Assembly: GCF_030418125.1 (NCBI RefSeq)
Contig: NZ_JAUHTR010000015.1
Location: 28,089-92,088 of the forward strand
DNA: 64,000 bases
Source of the DNA: Fictibacillus fluitans
Lineage (GTDB): Bacteria > Bacillota > Bacilli > Bacillales > Fictibacillaceae
Direction of reading: 5' to 3'
Position 1 is the first letter of the stretch. Every line of letters begins with the position of its first letter. Position numbers and translations under genes: made by a program. Of this stretch, positions 25,718 through 33,903 are shown in pieces. Under the pieces are notes generated by a model. That model was not told where the DNA came from and searched no databases. It saw only the letters and a program-made list of their open reading frames with translations.

Positions 25718-27115
25718 ATGAACAGTAAAGTGAAATTGCCGGGAGTTATCCTGTTATTTATATTCATTGTAGGCACTATGTTTACAAGCATGGTTTTTGT
25801 AAAAGTAGAACCCCACATTCCTTTGTTTCTTTGTGTTGTACTGACGGGGATTTTTGCTTTGTTTTGGGGAGCAGACTGGAAGCGGATTGAGCGCGGTTTG
25901 ATAGCAGGAGTGGTCAGCGGCATACAGCCTCTTTTGCTTTTGATGATGATTGGCCTTGTGATCGCAAGCTGGATGATAAGCGGGGCTGTTCCAACGCTTC
26001 TTTTTTACGGGATGGATTTTATTCAGCCTGAATGGTTTGCGCTGAGCGCCTTGTTTATTACCATTCTTGTTTCAACATTTACTGGCAGCAGCTTTACTAC
26101 GGCTAGCACGGTTGGAGTAGCCTTAATGGGGATTGCACATGTATTGAACGTCAACCCTGGACTTGCTGCCGGGGCGATCGTATGCGGTGCCTGTTTTGGA
26201 GACAAGATGTCACCATTATCAGATTCCACCAACCTTGCTTCTGGCACAGTAGGTGTGAACTTGTTTGAACATATTCGGCATATGATGTGGACGACGGTGC
26301 CTGCGCTTGTTATTACAGCGATCATTTTCTTTTTTGCCGGACATCAGGGCTCAGGTGCCTCTTTGGCCCAGTTGGCGGAGATGAAAAAGACGTTGGGAGA
26401 CCATTTTGAAATTACACCTGTTACGCTTATATCTCCACTCATCGTCATGCTGATGGCATTTCGAAAGCTGCCCATACTCCCTACGCTGCTTACAGGCGTT
26501 ATAACGGCTGTAATTACAGCTTTCGTATTGAATGCAGATATAACCATCGCCCAGATGATGAATGCATTAGAAAATGGGATGAACCTGAAAACGGGGAATG
26601 AAGCCGTTGATGCGATCGTCAACAAAGGTGGCCTCGTTCCAATGATGTGGTCGGTCGCGCTCATTATTATTGCACTTTCCCTTGGCGGTCTTCTTCACGA
26701 ACTTGGCGTCATTGACGTGCTGCTCGGTTCAGTGGAGAAACAGCTCAAGAAAACAGGGAATCTGATCGCAGCCACGGCGGCCTCTGGTTTAGGGGTTAAT
26801 TTGCTCACGGGGGAAATGTATCTATCCATTCTCCTTCCCGGCCAGGCGTTTAAGAAGCATTTTGAAAAGAACGGGGTACCGCTGAAGAACCTTTCAAGAA
26901 CAATGGAAGATGCGGGGACGCTGATTAATCCACTCGTTCCATGGAGTGTAAGCGGAGCGTTTTTTGCGGCAACGCTCGGCGTATCGGCACTCGACTATAT
27001 TCCATATGCCTTCTTGCTTTACCTTTCTCCGCTATTTACCTTGATTTACGCATACAGCGGAATTGGGCTCGGAATGAAAAAAGACAAATTAGCATCCGTA
27101 ACAAAGGCTTCCTAG
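25718..27115 (+). CDS. nhaC: NhaC-family Na+/H+ antiporter
   Basis: 465 residues and about 11-12 membrane segments. STFTGSSFTTASTVGVALMG and GACFGDKMSPLSDSTNLAS are signature NhaC stretches, and NLLTGEMYLSILLPGQAFKK near 360 is also typical. Members include Na+/H+ antiporters and the malate/lactate exchanger MleN; the exact substrate pair is open. AGGGAGAG lies 9 nt before the ATG. Two tandem GCGTTTAA octamers lie about 45 bp upstream. Confidence 0.87.
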   Translation: MNSKVKLPGVILLFIFIVGTMFTSMVFVKVEPHIPLFLCVVLTGIFALFWGADWKRIERGLIAGVVSGIQPLLLLMMIGLVIASWMISGAVPTLLFYGMDFIQPEWFALSALFITILVSTFTGSSFTTASTVGVALMGIAHVLNVNPGLAAGAIVCGACFGDKMSPLSDSTNLASGTVGVNLFEHIRHMMWTTVPALVITAIIFFFAGHQGSGASLAQLAEMKKTLGDHFEITPVTLISPLIVMLMAFRKLPILPTLLTGVITAVITAFVLNADITIAQMMNALENGMNLKTGNEAVDAIVNKGGLVPMMWSVALIIIALSLGGLLHELGVIDVLLGSVEKQLKKTGNLIAATAASGLGVNLLTGEMYLSILLPGQAFKKHFEKNGVPLKNLSRTMEDAGTLINPLVPWSVSGAFFAATLGVSALDYIPYAFLLYLSPLFTLIYAYSGIGLGMKKDKLASVTKAS

Positions 27116-27118
27116 AAA

Positions 27119-27147
27119 GCATCCGGAAATTTTTCCGGATGTTTTTT
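27119..27147 (+). terminator. Terminator after nhaC
   Basis: Stem catccgg/ccggatg followed by six Ts. Confidence 0.8.
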
Positions 27148-27151
27148 AGTG

Positions 27152-27207
27152 TTGAAAATGCTTACATATGGTGTTATATTGTTTTTACTAGTTACGAAAA
27201 CGTTTAC
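27152..27207 (+). promoter_or_regulatory. Promoter and operator of the LacI-type gene
   Basis: TTGAAA (27152), 17 nt, TATATT (27175-27180), then the half-conserved palindrome GAAAACGTTTAC at 27196-27207. The same motif (GTAAACGTTTAC) lies ahead of the ABC operon, so the repressor probably controls both. Confidence 0.7.
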
Positions 27208-27228
27208 GTAGAGAAAGAAGGGCTTAAA

Positions 27229-28239
27229 TTGTCCTACACGATCAAAGATGTTGCCAAAAAGGCCAATGTCTCAGTGGCGACTGTGTCCAGGATTCTGAAC
27301 AATCTGCCGGGGTATTCGGAGAAAACCAAAGAGAAGGTGCTGCAGGTTATTGCGGAAATGGGGTATCAGCCAAATGCGATCGCACGCGGCCTGATCAACA
27401 AAAAAACAAAAACATTGGGAGTGCTGCTTCCAGCAGTTTCAGATACCTTTGCTTCGGTTGTTCTCAGCGGGATTGAAGACATGGCACATGAGCTGGATTA
27501 CAGTGTAATGGTCTGCAACACCGATAAAGACGGAAAGCGCACAATGAAATATTTGCAGGCTCTCCGCGAAAAACAAGTGGATGGCATCGTTTTTGTCAGT
27601 GAATTTTTTAAGGAAGAATACTACAACGCCATCATTGCCATGGATCTCCCGGTGGTGCTTGTTTCAACCAAGTCACAGTATGACGTGCCTTTCATAAAAG
27701 TGGATGATAAAAAAGCAGTGTTTGACGGCGTGACCTATCTCCTCGAAAGAGGCCATCGTTCCATCGGGATGATAGCAGGAACAAAAGGGGATCCGATTGC
27801 CACCCTGCCGAGAATTGAAGGCTATAAAAAGGCCCTTCAGGATAACGGGATTTCTGTGGACAAGAGGAAGATTGCTTTCGGGGATTTCGGATTTGAAAGT
27901 GGAATAACCGCAGCAAAAGAACTGCTGGACCATAATGAAGGCCTTACCGCCATTTTCTGCTCCAGTGATGAAATGGCTGCAGGTGCCTTGTCCTATCTGT
28001 ACAGAATATCCATCCGGGTGCCTGACCAAATTTCCATTATCGGATACGATAATACGAAGGTGGCAGAAATGGCCATTCCGCCGCTCACTACCGTAGGCCA
28101 GCCGCTCTATGAAATGGGAAAAAATGCAGTAAAAATGCTGCTGGACAGAGAAACAGAGGAGTCGCAGAGTGTTTTCATGCCCCATCATATTGTGGAAAGA
28201 GAAACGGTCAAAGTGATTGAAAAGGAAGAAGCAGAGTAA
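27229..28239 (+). CDS. LacI-family repressor of the alpha-glucoside operon
   Basis: 336 residues. Helix-turn-helix and hinge: MSYTIKDVAKKANVSVATVS, RILNNLPGYS and MGYQPNAIARGL. The periplasmic-binding-like effector domain follows (TLGVLLPAVSDTF, HRSIGMIAG, AIFCSSDEMAAGAL). The start is the TTG at 27229 with GAAGGG 7 nt upstream; the frame is open further back through the nhaC gene, which is not credible. It precedes a sugar ABC operon and has its own operator, so it is likely an autoregulated local repressor induced by the transported sugar. Confidence 0.9.
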   Translation: MSYTIKDVAKKANVSVATVSRILNNLPGYSEKTKEKVLQVIAEMGYQPNAIARGLINKKTKTLGVLLPAVSDTFASVVLSGIEDMAHELDYSVMVCNTDKDGKRTMKYLQALREKQVDGIVFVSEFFKEEYYNAIIAMDLPVVLVSTKSQYDVPFIKVDDKKAVFDGVTYLLERGHRSIGMIAGTKGDPIATLPRIEGYKKALQDNGISVDKRKIAFGDFGFESGITAAKELLDHNEGLTAIFCSSDEMAAGALSYLYRISIRVPDQISIIGYDNTKVAEMAIPPLTTVGQPLYEMGKNAVKMLLDRETEESQSVFMPHHIVERETVKVIEKEEAE

Positions 28240-28272
28240 ACCAAGGTTTGCTCTTTATTTTAACAACATTAC

Positions 28273-28284
28273 GTAAACGTTTAC
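28273..28284 (+). promoter_or_regulatory. LacI-type operator upstream of the ABC sugar operon
   Basis: Perfect palindrome GTAAACGTTTAC, 22 bp before the lipoprotein start and matching the site ahead of the repressor gene in 11 of 12 bases. Confidence 0.75.
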
Positions 28285-28306
28285 TTAAAAAAGAGGTGAA
28301 GCCCCT

Positions 28307-29536
28307 ATGAAGAAAATGATAGCGTTGATTACTGCTTTATCCGTTACCGCAGGCCTCCTTTCCGGCTGCTCTGATAAGGAGGAGAAGGGCGGAAAAATCC
28401 ATCTTGAATTTTTCCAAAATAAGCCCGAGGCCGTGGGAACCTTTGACAAGCTGATCGCCAAGTTTGAAAAAGAGCATCCAAACATTGATATCCAGCAGAA
28501 CAATGTGCCCGATGCAGAAACCGTCCTGCGAACAAGGCTGGTGAAGGAGGATGTACCGGATATTCTCGGTATTGGCGGAAATGCCACGTATGGTGATATT
28601 GCAGAAGCTGGTGTCTTTTACGACTTTACGAAGGATCCAGTGGTGGATAAGGTAATTCCCAACTATGTGGATACGTTGAATCAGCTGGCGGGCAATAACA
28701 AGGAAGTCAATGGCATTCCTTTTGCAACCAATGCCAATATGGTTCTCTATAACAAGGAAAAGTTTCGCGAACTGGGGCTGGATGTACCAAGAACGTGGGA
28801 TGAACTGATTGGGACAGCCAAAAAAATCAAGGCTGCCGGCGAGGTACCGTTTTACTTAACATTAAAAGATGCCTGGACCGCCATGGTGCCATTCAATTCC
28901 CTGGTTGCCAATACACAGGGAAATAATTTCTTTGAAGAAAAAAATGAAGGGCAGGCCTCCTTCCAAAAGCGGTATGGAGAAGCGTCGGATAAGATGCTGA
29001 CATTGCTGAAGTACGGCCATAAGGATAACTTCGGAAGAGATTACAACTCGGGAAACAAAGCGTTTGCCAATGGAGAATCTTTCATGTATCTGCAGGGGAA
29101 CTGGGCGATTTCGTCCATCAAAACCATTAATAAAGACATTGATATCGGAACCTTTCCGCTCCCGGCGACCAATGATCCCAAAAAGAACAAGCTCGTTTCG
29201 GGGGTAGATACGGCGCTGACGATGGCGAAGGATAACCCTTATAAAAAAGAATCCCTTCTGTTTATCAACTTTTTGCTGAAGCCTGAAAACACAAAGCTGT
29301 ACATGAAGGACCAGAACAGCTTTTCTGCGGTTAAAGGGGTACTGCAGGATGACCCCACGCTGTCAAACCTGAATCCGTACTTTGAAAAGCAGCAGATCAC
29401 CGGTTTTCCGGAGCACTTCTTTCCTGCAAGTATTCCGATCGCCAATCTTGTTCAGGGATTTTTGATATCGAAGGATGAAAAAGAATTTTTGAAAAAATTG
29501 GACACGGAATGGGACAAAGTAAAAGTCCGGCAGTAA
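28307..29536 (+). CDS. ABC sugar transporter, substrate-binding lipoprotein
   Basis: 409 residues. Lipoprotein signal peptide with lipobox LLSGC (Cys about residue 21), then a family 1 solute-binding fold (IHLEFFQNKPEAVGTFDKLI, PFATNANMVLYNKEKFRELG, YLQGNWAISSI). It would be anchored on the outer membrane face and deliver an oligosaccharide to the two permeases that follow. GAGGTG lies before the ATG. No ATPase is encoded in the operon; a shared MsmX-type ATPase elsewhere is likely, as in other bacilli. Confidence 0.9.
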   Translation: MKKMIALITALSVTAGLLSGCSDKEEKGGKIHLEFFQNKPEAVGTFDKLIAKFEKEHPNIDIQQNNVPDAETVLRTRLVKEDVPDILGIGGNATYGDIAEAGVFYDFTKDPVVDKVIPNYVDTLNQLAGNNKEVNGIPFATNANMVLYNKEKFRELGLDVPRTWDELIGTAKKIKAAGEVPFYLTLKDAWTAMVPFNSLVANTQGNNFFEEKNEGQASFQKRYGEASDKMLTLLKYGHKDNFGRDYNSGNKAFANGESFMYLQGNWAISSIKTINKDIDIGTFPLPATNDPKKNKLVSGVDTALTMAKDNPYKKESLLFINFLLKPENTKLYMKDQNSFSAVKGVLQDDPTLSNLNPYFEKQQITGFPEHFFPASIPIANLVQGFLISKDEKEFLKKLDTEWDKVKVRQ

Positions 29537-29563
29537 ACAGGGTGAAAAAAGGAGGAACATGGG

Positions 29564-30427
29564 ATGAATAAAAACAGCAAAGCCTTTTACTGGATGGCCC
29601 TTCCGGCACTCTGTTTATTTTTTATCTTTCATACGATCCCTGTTATTCAAGGGATCATATACAGCTTTACCAACTATAAAGGGTATGGGGATTACCAGTT
29701 TATCGGGCTGAAAAATTATATCAATCTGTTTCAGGATGACCGTGTGTTTGCATCATACGGATTCACGTTTAAATTCGCTATAATTTCTACCATTCTGGTG
29801 AACATTATCAGTCTCATGATTGCACTGGGGCTGAATGCGAAAATCAAGTTCAGAAACACGCTCCGGGGGATTTTCTTTATTCCCAACATCTTGAGCATCC
29901 TGATTGTCGGTTACATTTTCAACTACATTTTCGCGTTCTTTGTGCCTCAGATTGCCCAGAAGGCCGGAGTAACTTCACTGACCGAAAACATTCTCGGCAA
30001 CCCGGACCTGGCCTGGATCGGTGTTGTTATCGTTGCGGTCTGGCAGGCAGTGGCGTTCAATACGATCCTGTATTTAGCCGGTTTGCAGACGATTCCAGGA
30101 GATTTATATGAAGCGGCCAATCTCGACGGTGCCGGCCGGTGGCATACCTTCCGCCATATCACATTTCCGCTGATTGCATCCTTTTTCACGATTAACATGG
30201 TACTTGCCATGAAGAATTTCCTGATGGTATTCGACCATATTATTGCCCTTACAGGCGGCGGACCTGGACAAGCAACAGAAGCCATTTCCTTACTGATCTA
30301 CAGAGGCGGTTTCCAAGGCGGAGAATTCGCCTATCAGGCAGCAAACTCGGTGGTTTACTTTATTATCATCGTCGCCATTTCCGTGTTTCAGATTAAAATT
30401 CTTCAAAAAAGAGAGGTGGACATGTAA
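29564..30427 (+). CDS. ABC sugar transporter permease (MalF type)
   Basis: 287 residues with six membrane segments. The EAA loop is YEAANLDGAGRWHTFRHITF near residue 185, the contact site for the ATPase. LAMKNFLMVFDHIIALTGGG follows. AAGGAGG lies 10 nt before the ATG. The stop overlaps the start of the next permease (TAATG), so the two are made together as a heterodimer. Confidence 0.9.
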   Translation: MNKNSKAFYWMALPALCLFFIFHTIPVIQGIIYSFTNYKGYGDYQFIGLKNYINLFQDDRVFASYGFTFKFAIISTILVNIISLMIALGLNAKIKFRNTLRGIFFIPNILSILIVGYIFNYIFAFFVPQIAQKAGVTSLTENILGNPDLAWIGVVIVAVWQAVAFNTILYLAGLQTIPGDLYEAANLDGAGRWHTFRHITFPLIASFFTINMVLAMKNFLMVFDHIIALTGGGPGQATEAISLLIYRGGFQGGEFAYQAANSVVYFIIIVAISVFQIKILQKREVDM

Positions 30428-31245
30428 TGAGCCGAAAAATAAATTGGCCGTTAACGATTCTATTAATCATCTGTTCACTGTTCATATTATTTCCGCTGTA
30501 TTTGACCGTGGTTACGGCATTAAAAACACCGGAAGAAATGGGAAAATCACTGCTTACGCTGCCCAATAGCTTTCATTGGCAGAACTTTGTGGAAGCCGTC
30601 CGCCTCACCAACTTTTTTCACTCATTCCGCAACAGCGCCATTGTGACCGTATTTACCGTAGTATTTACGCTCCTGACGAACTCGATGGTTGCCTATGCGA
30701 TTGCACGAAACATGCACCGGAAGTTTTTTAAAACACTCTACTATTATTTTGTCAGTGCAATGTTCGTACCTTTTCCGATCATCATGCTTCCAGTCGTAAA
30801 GGAAACGAGCTTTCTGGGTCTTAACAACATGGCGGGCCTTATCTTTTTATACATCGTTTATGGCCTTGCTTTTAATATTTTCATCTATGTCGGCTATATC
30901 AAGTCGATCCCGTATTCTCTGGAGGAAGCAGCTTATGTGGATGGAGCGAGTACATGGAAGGTGTTCTGGAAAGTTATCTTTCCGCTTCTTGCCCCGATTA
31001 ACGCGACGGTCGGCATATTGACCTGCCTGTGGGCGTGGAATGACTTTCTCCTGCCGCTCGTCATCTTGAGCAACCGTGATGCCATGACATTGCCGCTTGT
31101 GCAATATGTATTCCAGTCACAGTTCACGACAAACTATAACCTGGCTTTTGCTTCCTATTTAATGGCCCTGTCCCCGATGATCATTGTCTATCTTTTTGCA
31201 CAAAAATGGATCATCAGCGGTGTCACCAGGGGAGCAGTAAAATAA
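30427..31245 (+). CDS. ABC sugar transporter permease (MalG type)
   Basis: 272 residues with six membrane segments. The EAA loop is LEEAAYVDGASTWKVFWKVI near residue 165; NPxx-like C-terminal features of MalG are replaced by KWIISGVTRGAVK, the usual end of this family. Translationally coupled to the MalF-type gene and followed after 30 bp by the glucosidase. Confidence 0.9.
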   Translation: MSRKINWPLTILLIICSLFILFPLYLTVVTALKTPEEMGKSLLTLPNSFHWQNFVEAVRLTNFFHSFRNSAIVTVFTVVFTLLTNSMVAYAIARNMHRKFFKTLYYYFVSAMFVPFPIIMLPVVKETSFLGLNNMAGLIFLYIVYGLAFNIFIYVGYIKSIPYSLEEAAYVDGASTWKVFWKVIFPLLAPINATVGILTCLWAWNDFLLPLVILSNRDAMTLPLVQYVFQSQFTTNYNLAFASYLMALSPMIIVYLFAQKWIISGVTRGAVK

Positions 31246-31275
31246 AATCTATGATGAAAGCAGAGTGAATGCTCT

Positions 31276-32958
31276 ATGAACAAAACGTGGTGGAAAGAAA
31301 GCGTAGTCTATCAAATTTACCCGAGAAGCTTCAGCGACTCCAACGGGGACGGTATTGGGGATATTAATGGAATCATTGAAAAGCTGGATTATTTAAAAGA
31401 GCTTGGCATTAATGTTATTTGGCTGTCACCTGTCTATCAGAGCCCGAACGACGATAATGGCTACGATATCAGCGACTACCAAAAGATCATGGATGAGTTC
31501 GGAACGATGGAAGATTGGGAGAGGCTCCTTGCTGAAATGCATAAACGCGGCTTAAAGCTCATCATGGATCTTGTAGTCAATCATTCCTCCGATGAGCATG
31601 CCTGGTTTAAGGAATCCCGCAAATCAAAGGACAATCCGTACCGCGATTATTATATTTGGAGGCCTGGAAAAAACGGGGCAGAGCCAAACAACTGGGAATC
31701 TGTATTCAGCGGATCGGCATGGGAGTATGATGAAGCGACAGAGGAGTATTACCTGCACGTTTTCAGTAAAAAACAGCCAGATCTGAACTGGGAAAATCCG
31801 AAGCTTCGGGAGGAAGTCTACCGAATGATGAAGTTCTGGCTGGATAAAGGGATTGACGGCTTCCGTATGGATGTCATTAATTTCATTTCCAAAGTGCCCG
31901 GACTCCCGGATGCTGAAAATCCCCACAATCAGAGATATGCCTGGGGCGGGGATTACTTTATGGACGGACCAAGAATCCATGAATTTATGAATGAGATGAA
32001 TCAAAACGTTCTTTCTCAATACGATGTGATGACCGTGGGTGAAATGCCCGGGGTAACAACGGAGGAAGCCGCTCTCTATACCGACGGGGAACGAAGGGAG
32101 CTTAACATGGTGTTCCAGTTCGAGCATGTGGATCTTGATACGGGACCAGGCGGGAAGTGGGACCTTAAGCCTCTTGAGCTAAAGGATTTGAAGGCAACCT
32201 TCACGAAGTGGCAAAAAGGCTTGGAAGGCAAGGGCTGGAACAGCTTATATCTGAATAACCATGACCAGCCGCGGATGGTTTCCCGATTCGGAAACGACAA
32301 GGAGTATCGTGTGGAGTCGGCGAAAATGCTGGCGACTTTCCTTCACATGATGCAGGGAACGCCTTACGTGTACCAGGGTGAAGAAATCGGCATGACCAAT
32401 GTCCGTTTTGAAACGATCGAGGAATATGAGGACATTGAAACGCTCAATATGTATCGTGAAAAGGTAATGGATGGGGGAGAAGATCTGGCACAGGTCATGA
32501 ACTCGGTCTATGTAAAAGGCCGCGACAATGCCCGTACTCCAATTCAGTGGGATGACAGTGAGAATGCAGGATTTACAGAAGGCAATCCATGGCTGAAGGT
32601 AAATCCAAACTATAAAGAAATCAACGCAAAACAGGCGATGGAAGACCCTGAATCCATTTTTCATTTTTATAGAAGGCTGATCCAGCTGCGCAAAGAGAAT
32701 GAAATTATTGTATACGGGAATTATGATTTGCTTCTGGAAGAGCATCCTCATATCTATGCATACAGCCGCACACTGGGCGGGGAAAAGCTTCTAGTGATGC
32801 TGAACTTTTCTGATGAGCGGCCGGTATTTGAGATGCCGGAGGAAATGGAATTCTCTGATCATGAACTGATGATCAGCAATTATGAAGTTCATGCGGAAGA
32901 AAGCATACAAACGGTTGAACTGAAGCCATATGAAGCCCGCGTTTACCGATTGAAGTGA
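31276..32958 (+). CDS. malL: GH13 oligo-1,6-glucosidase/alpha-glucosidase
   Basis: 560 residues, cytoplasmic (no signal peptide). Conserved GH13 regions: DLVVNHSSDEH (I), GFRMDVINF (II, nucleophile Asp), VGEMPGV (III, acid Glu) and NNHDQPR (IV). The Val after the nucleophile Asp is known from oligo-1,6-glucosidases, where it favours alpha-1,6 bonds; alpha-1,4-specific relatives have another residue there. With the ABC operon it probably splits imported isomalto-type oligosaccharides. The exact sugar is inference. Confidence 0.9.
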   Translation: MNKTWWKESVVYQIYPRSFSDSNGDGIGDINGIIEKLDYLKELGINVIWLSPVYQSPNDDNGYDISDYQKIMDEFGTMEDWERLLAEMHKRGLKLIMDLVVNHSSDEHAWFKESRKSKDNPYRDYYIWRPGKNGAEPNNWESVFSGSAWEYDEATEEYYLHVFSKKQPDLNWENPKLREEVYRMMKFWLDKGIDGFRMDVINFISKVPGLPDAENPHNQRYAWGGDYFMDGPRIHEFMNEMNQNVLSQYDVMTVGEMPGVTTEEAALYTDGERRELNMVFQFEHVDLDTGPGGKWDLKPLELKDLKATFTKWQKGLEGKGWNSLYLNNHDQPRMVSRFGNDKEYRVESAKMLATFLHMMQGTPYVYQGEEIGMTNVRFETIEEYEDIETLNMYREKVMDGGEDLAQVMNSVYVKGRDNARTPIQWDDSENAGFTEGNPWLKVNPNYKEINAKQAMEDPESIFHFYRRLIQLRKENEIIVYGNYDLLLEEHPHIYAYSRTLGGEKLLVMLNFSDERPVFEMPEEMEFSDHELMISNYEVHAEESIQTVELKPYEARVYRLK

Positions 32959-32964
32959 AAAATT

Positions 32965-33003
32965 GAGCTGTCCCTCGCTTGAGTGAAGAGACAGCTCTTT
33001 TTA
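32965..33003 (+). terminator. Terminator of the alpha-glucoside operon
   Basis: Stem gagctgtc/gacagctc with a long loop, followed by five Ts. Confidence 0.7.
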
Positions 33004-33023
33004 GTTAACCATAATCACTGTTT

Positions 33024-33092
33024 GGCCAGTAAGTTTTTGATTTCGGCCAGTAAAATGTTCATTTTAGCCAGTAACTTCCGGATTTCGGACAG
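33024..33092. repeat. Short direct-repeat array, 21 nt period (core GGCCAGTAA)
   Basis: Cores ggccagtaa (33024), ggccagtaa (33045), agccagtaa (33066) and ggacagaaa (33087), exactly 21 nt apart each time. The interval starts with T-rich sequence (ttt or ttc before GG). It lies between the operon terminator and the 3' end of the peroxiredoxin gene. The last unit is degenerate. Confidence 0.75.
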
Positions 33093-33137
33093 AAAATCTT
33101 TAAAAACTGCTTGTATTGGTGTCATCGCTCCAGCCGC

Positions 33138-33779
33138 CTAGAATCTACCGATGTTCTCGGTATTCATGTTAAGGCCGGGCATGCCCGGGACCCAGTTGGC
33201 GGGAACGCCTGATTGTGATTGTTCGCCAAATTGGAGGGCTTGAACGAGCCGGAGAATTTCATACGCATTTCGGCCCACTTCAGAAGGATAAATGAGTTTG
33301 CTCGCAATAAACCCATCCGGCCCAACAATAATGGTAGCCCGGACGGATGCACCGCTGTACACGTCAAGAACCCGGTAGGCCCTGCTGATCATATGGTTCC
33401 GGTCACTCACGAGCGGGTACTGCACCTTGCCGGCCAGGGGAGATACATCCTTGAACACTTTATGGGAAAAGACGCTGTCTGTACTGATGCCGAGCACCTC
33501 GGTGTTCAGCTTCTTGAAATCTTCATATAAAGCGGCGACCGCCGCTAATTCTGTCGGTCAGACAAACGTGAAATCACTGCCATAAAAAAAGAGGACGACC
33601 CAGCGGCCGCGGTAATCCTCAAGCCGTACGTCTTTGATTTCACCCTCATGAAAGGATGCTGCAGTAAACACCGGAGCGATGTCCCCGAGCCCGGCGCAAT
33701 AGGGCTGAGGTGCGCAAGTTGTAAACTGTTCCACGGACGGCCTGGGATAATGCTGATTTCCGTCAAACGGCAAGCTCAT
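33138..33779 (-). CDS. Peroxiredoxin with in-frame UGA at the peroxidatic Cys (candidate selenoprotein)
   Basis: 213 codons, read through one UGA (33558-33560) at position 74. Both halves are in the same frame with no indel, and the join reads SDFTFV-UGA-PTELAAVAALY, the AhpC/TSA active site in which UGA takes the place of the peroxidatic Cys. Thr71 and the partner Arg147 (SVRATIIVG) are kept; the usual active-site Pro is Gly67. The C terminus VPANWVPGMPG has no resolving VCP motif, so it is 1-Cys-like, with Cys22 and Cys28 as possible partners. AAAGGAGGG lies 6 nt before the ATG, and a sigma-K-like promoter precedes it, implying late mother-cell expression. If UGA is not decoded as selenocysteine, only an inactive 73-residue fragment is made. 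Selenoprotein status is inference; a nonsense mutation is the alternative. Confidence 0.6.
33532..33560 (-). promoter_or_regulatory. Candidate SECIS-like hairpin after the UGA
   Basis: On the minus strand the UGA (33560-33558) is followed by 12 nt, then the stem GCGGC (33545-33541), loop GGUC (33540-33537) and GCCGC (33536-33532). Loop distance from the UGA is 17 nt; the E. coli fdhF SECIS has an apical GGUCU loop 18 nt after its UGA. The hairpin lies in Ala/Val codons (GCG GCG GUC GCC GCU), so some of it could be chance. Confidence 0.5.
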
Positions 33780-33821
33780 TCAAATCCCTCCTTTCCGTTT
33801 GAGATATATGCCGGTTACACC

Positions 33822-33848
33822 TATCGTATGAAGCGTGAAATCAAGCGT
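33822..33848 (-). promoter_or_regulatory. Sigma-K-like promoter of the peroxiredoxin gene
   Basis: On the minus strand, AC at 33848-33847, 16 nt, then CATACGATA at 33830-33822 (exact CATANNNTA), 43 nt before the ATG. Confidence 0.6.
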
Positions 33849-33862
33849 GATAAACGGTATAT

Positions 33863-33900
33863 AAAAACCATCCGGGAAAGGATCTTTCGGATGGTTTTTA
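33863..33900 (-). terminator. Terminator after the Gly/Pro/Tyr-rich gene
   Basis: Stem ccatccg/cggatgg flanked by A and T runs, just after the stop at 33904 on the minus strand. Confidence 0.75.
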
Positions 33901-33903
33901 TAG

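Noticed and set aside
26941..27228. Longer LacI-type protein starting inside nhaC
   Set aside because: The extra residues have no repressor homology and span the nhaC terminator and the repressor promoter.
28274..28283. cre site ahead of the sugar operon
   Set aside because: The palindrome GTAAACGTTTAC lacks the cre ends (TGWAA...TTWCA) and is repeated before the local LacI gene, so a local operator is more likely.
33024..33092. CRISPR array or origin iterons
   Set aside because: Short cores with decaying copies; no cas, rep or dnaA-type genes or DnaA boxes nearby.
33138..33560. Two separate genes, a 73-residue and a 119-residue protein, at the peroxiredoxin locus
   Set aside because: Both parts are in one frame, joined only by the UGA; together they make one full-length peroxiredoxin domain. 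The internal GTG start has no ribosome binding site and would lack the active site.
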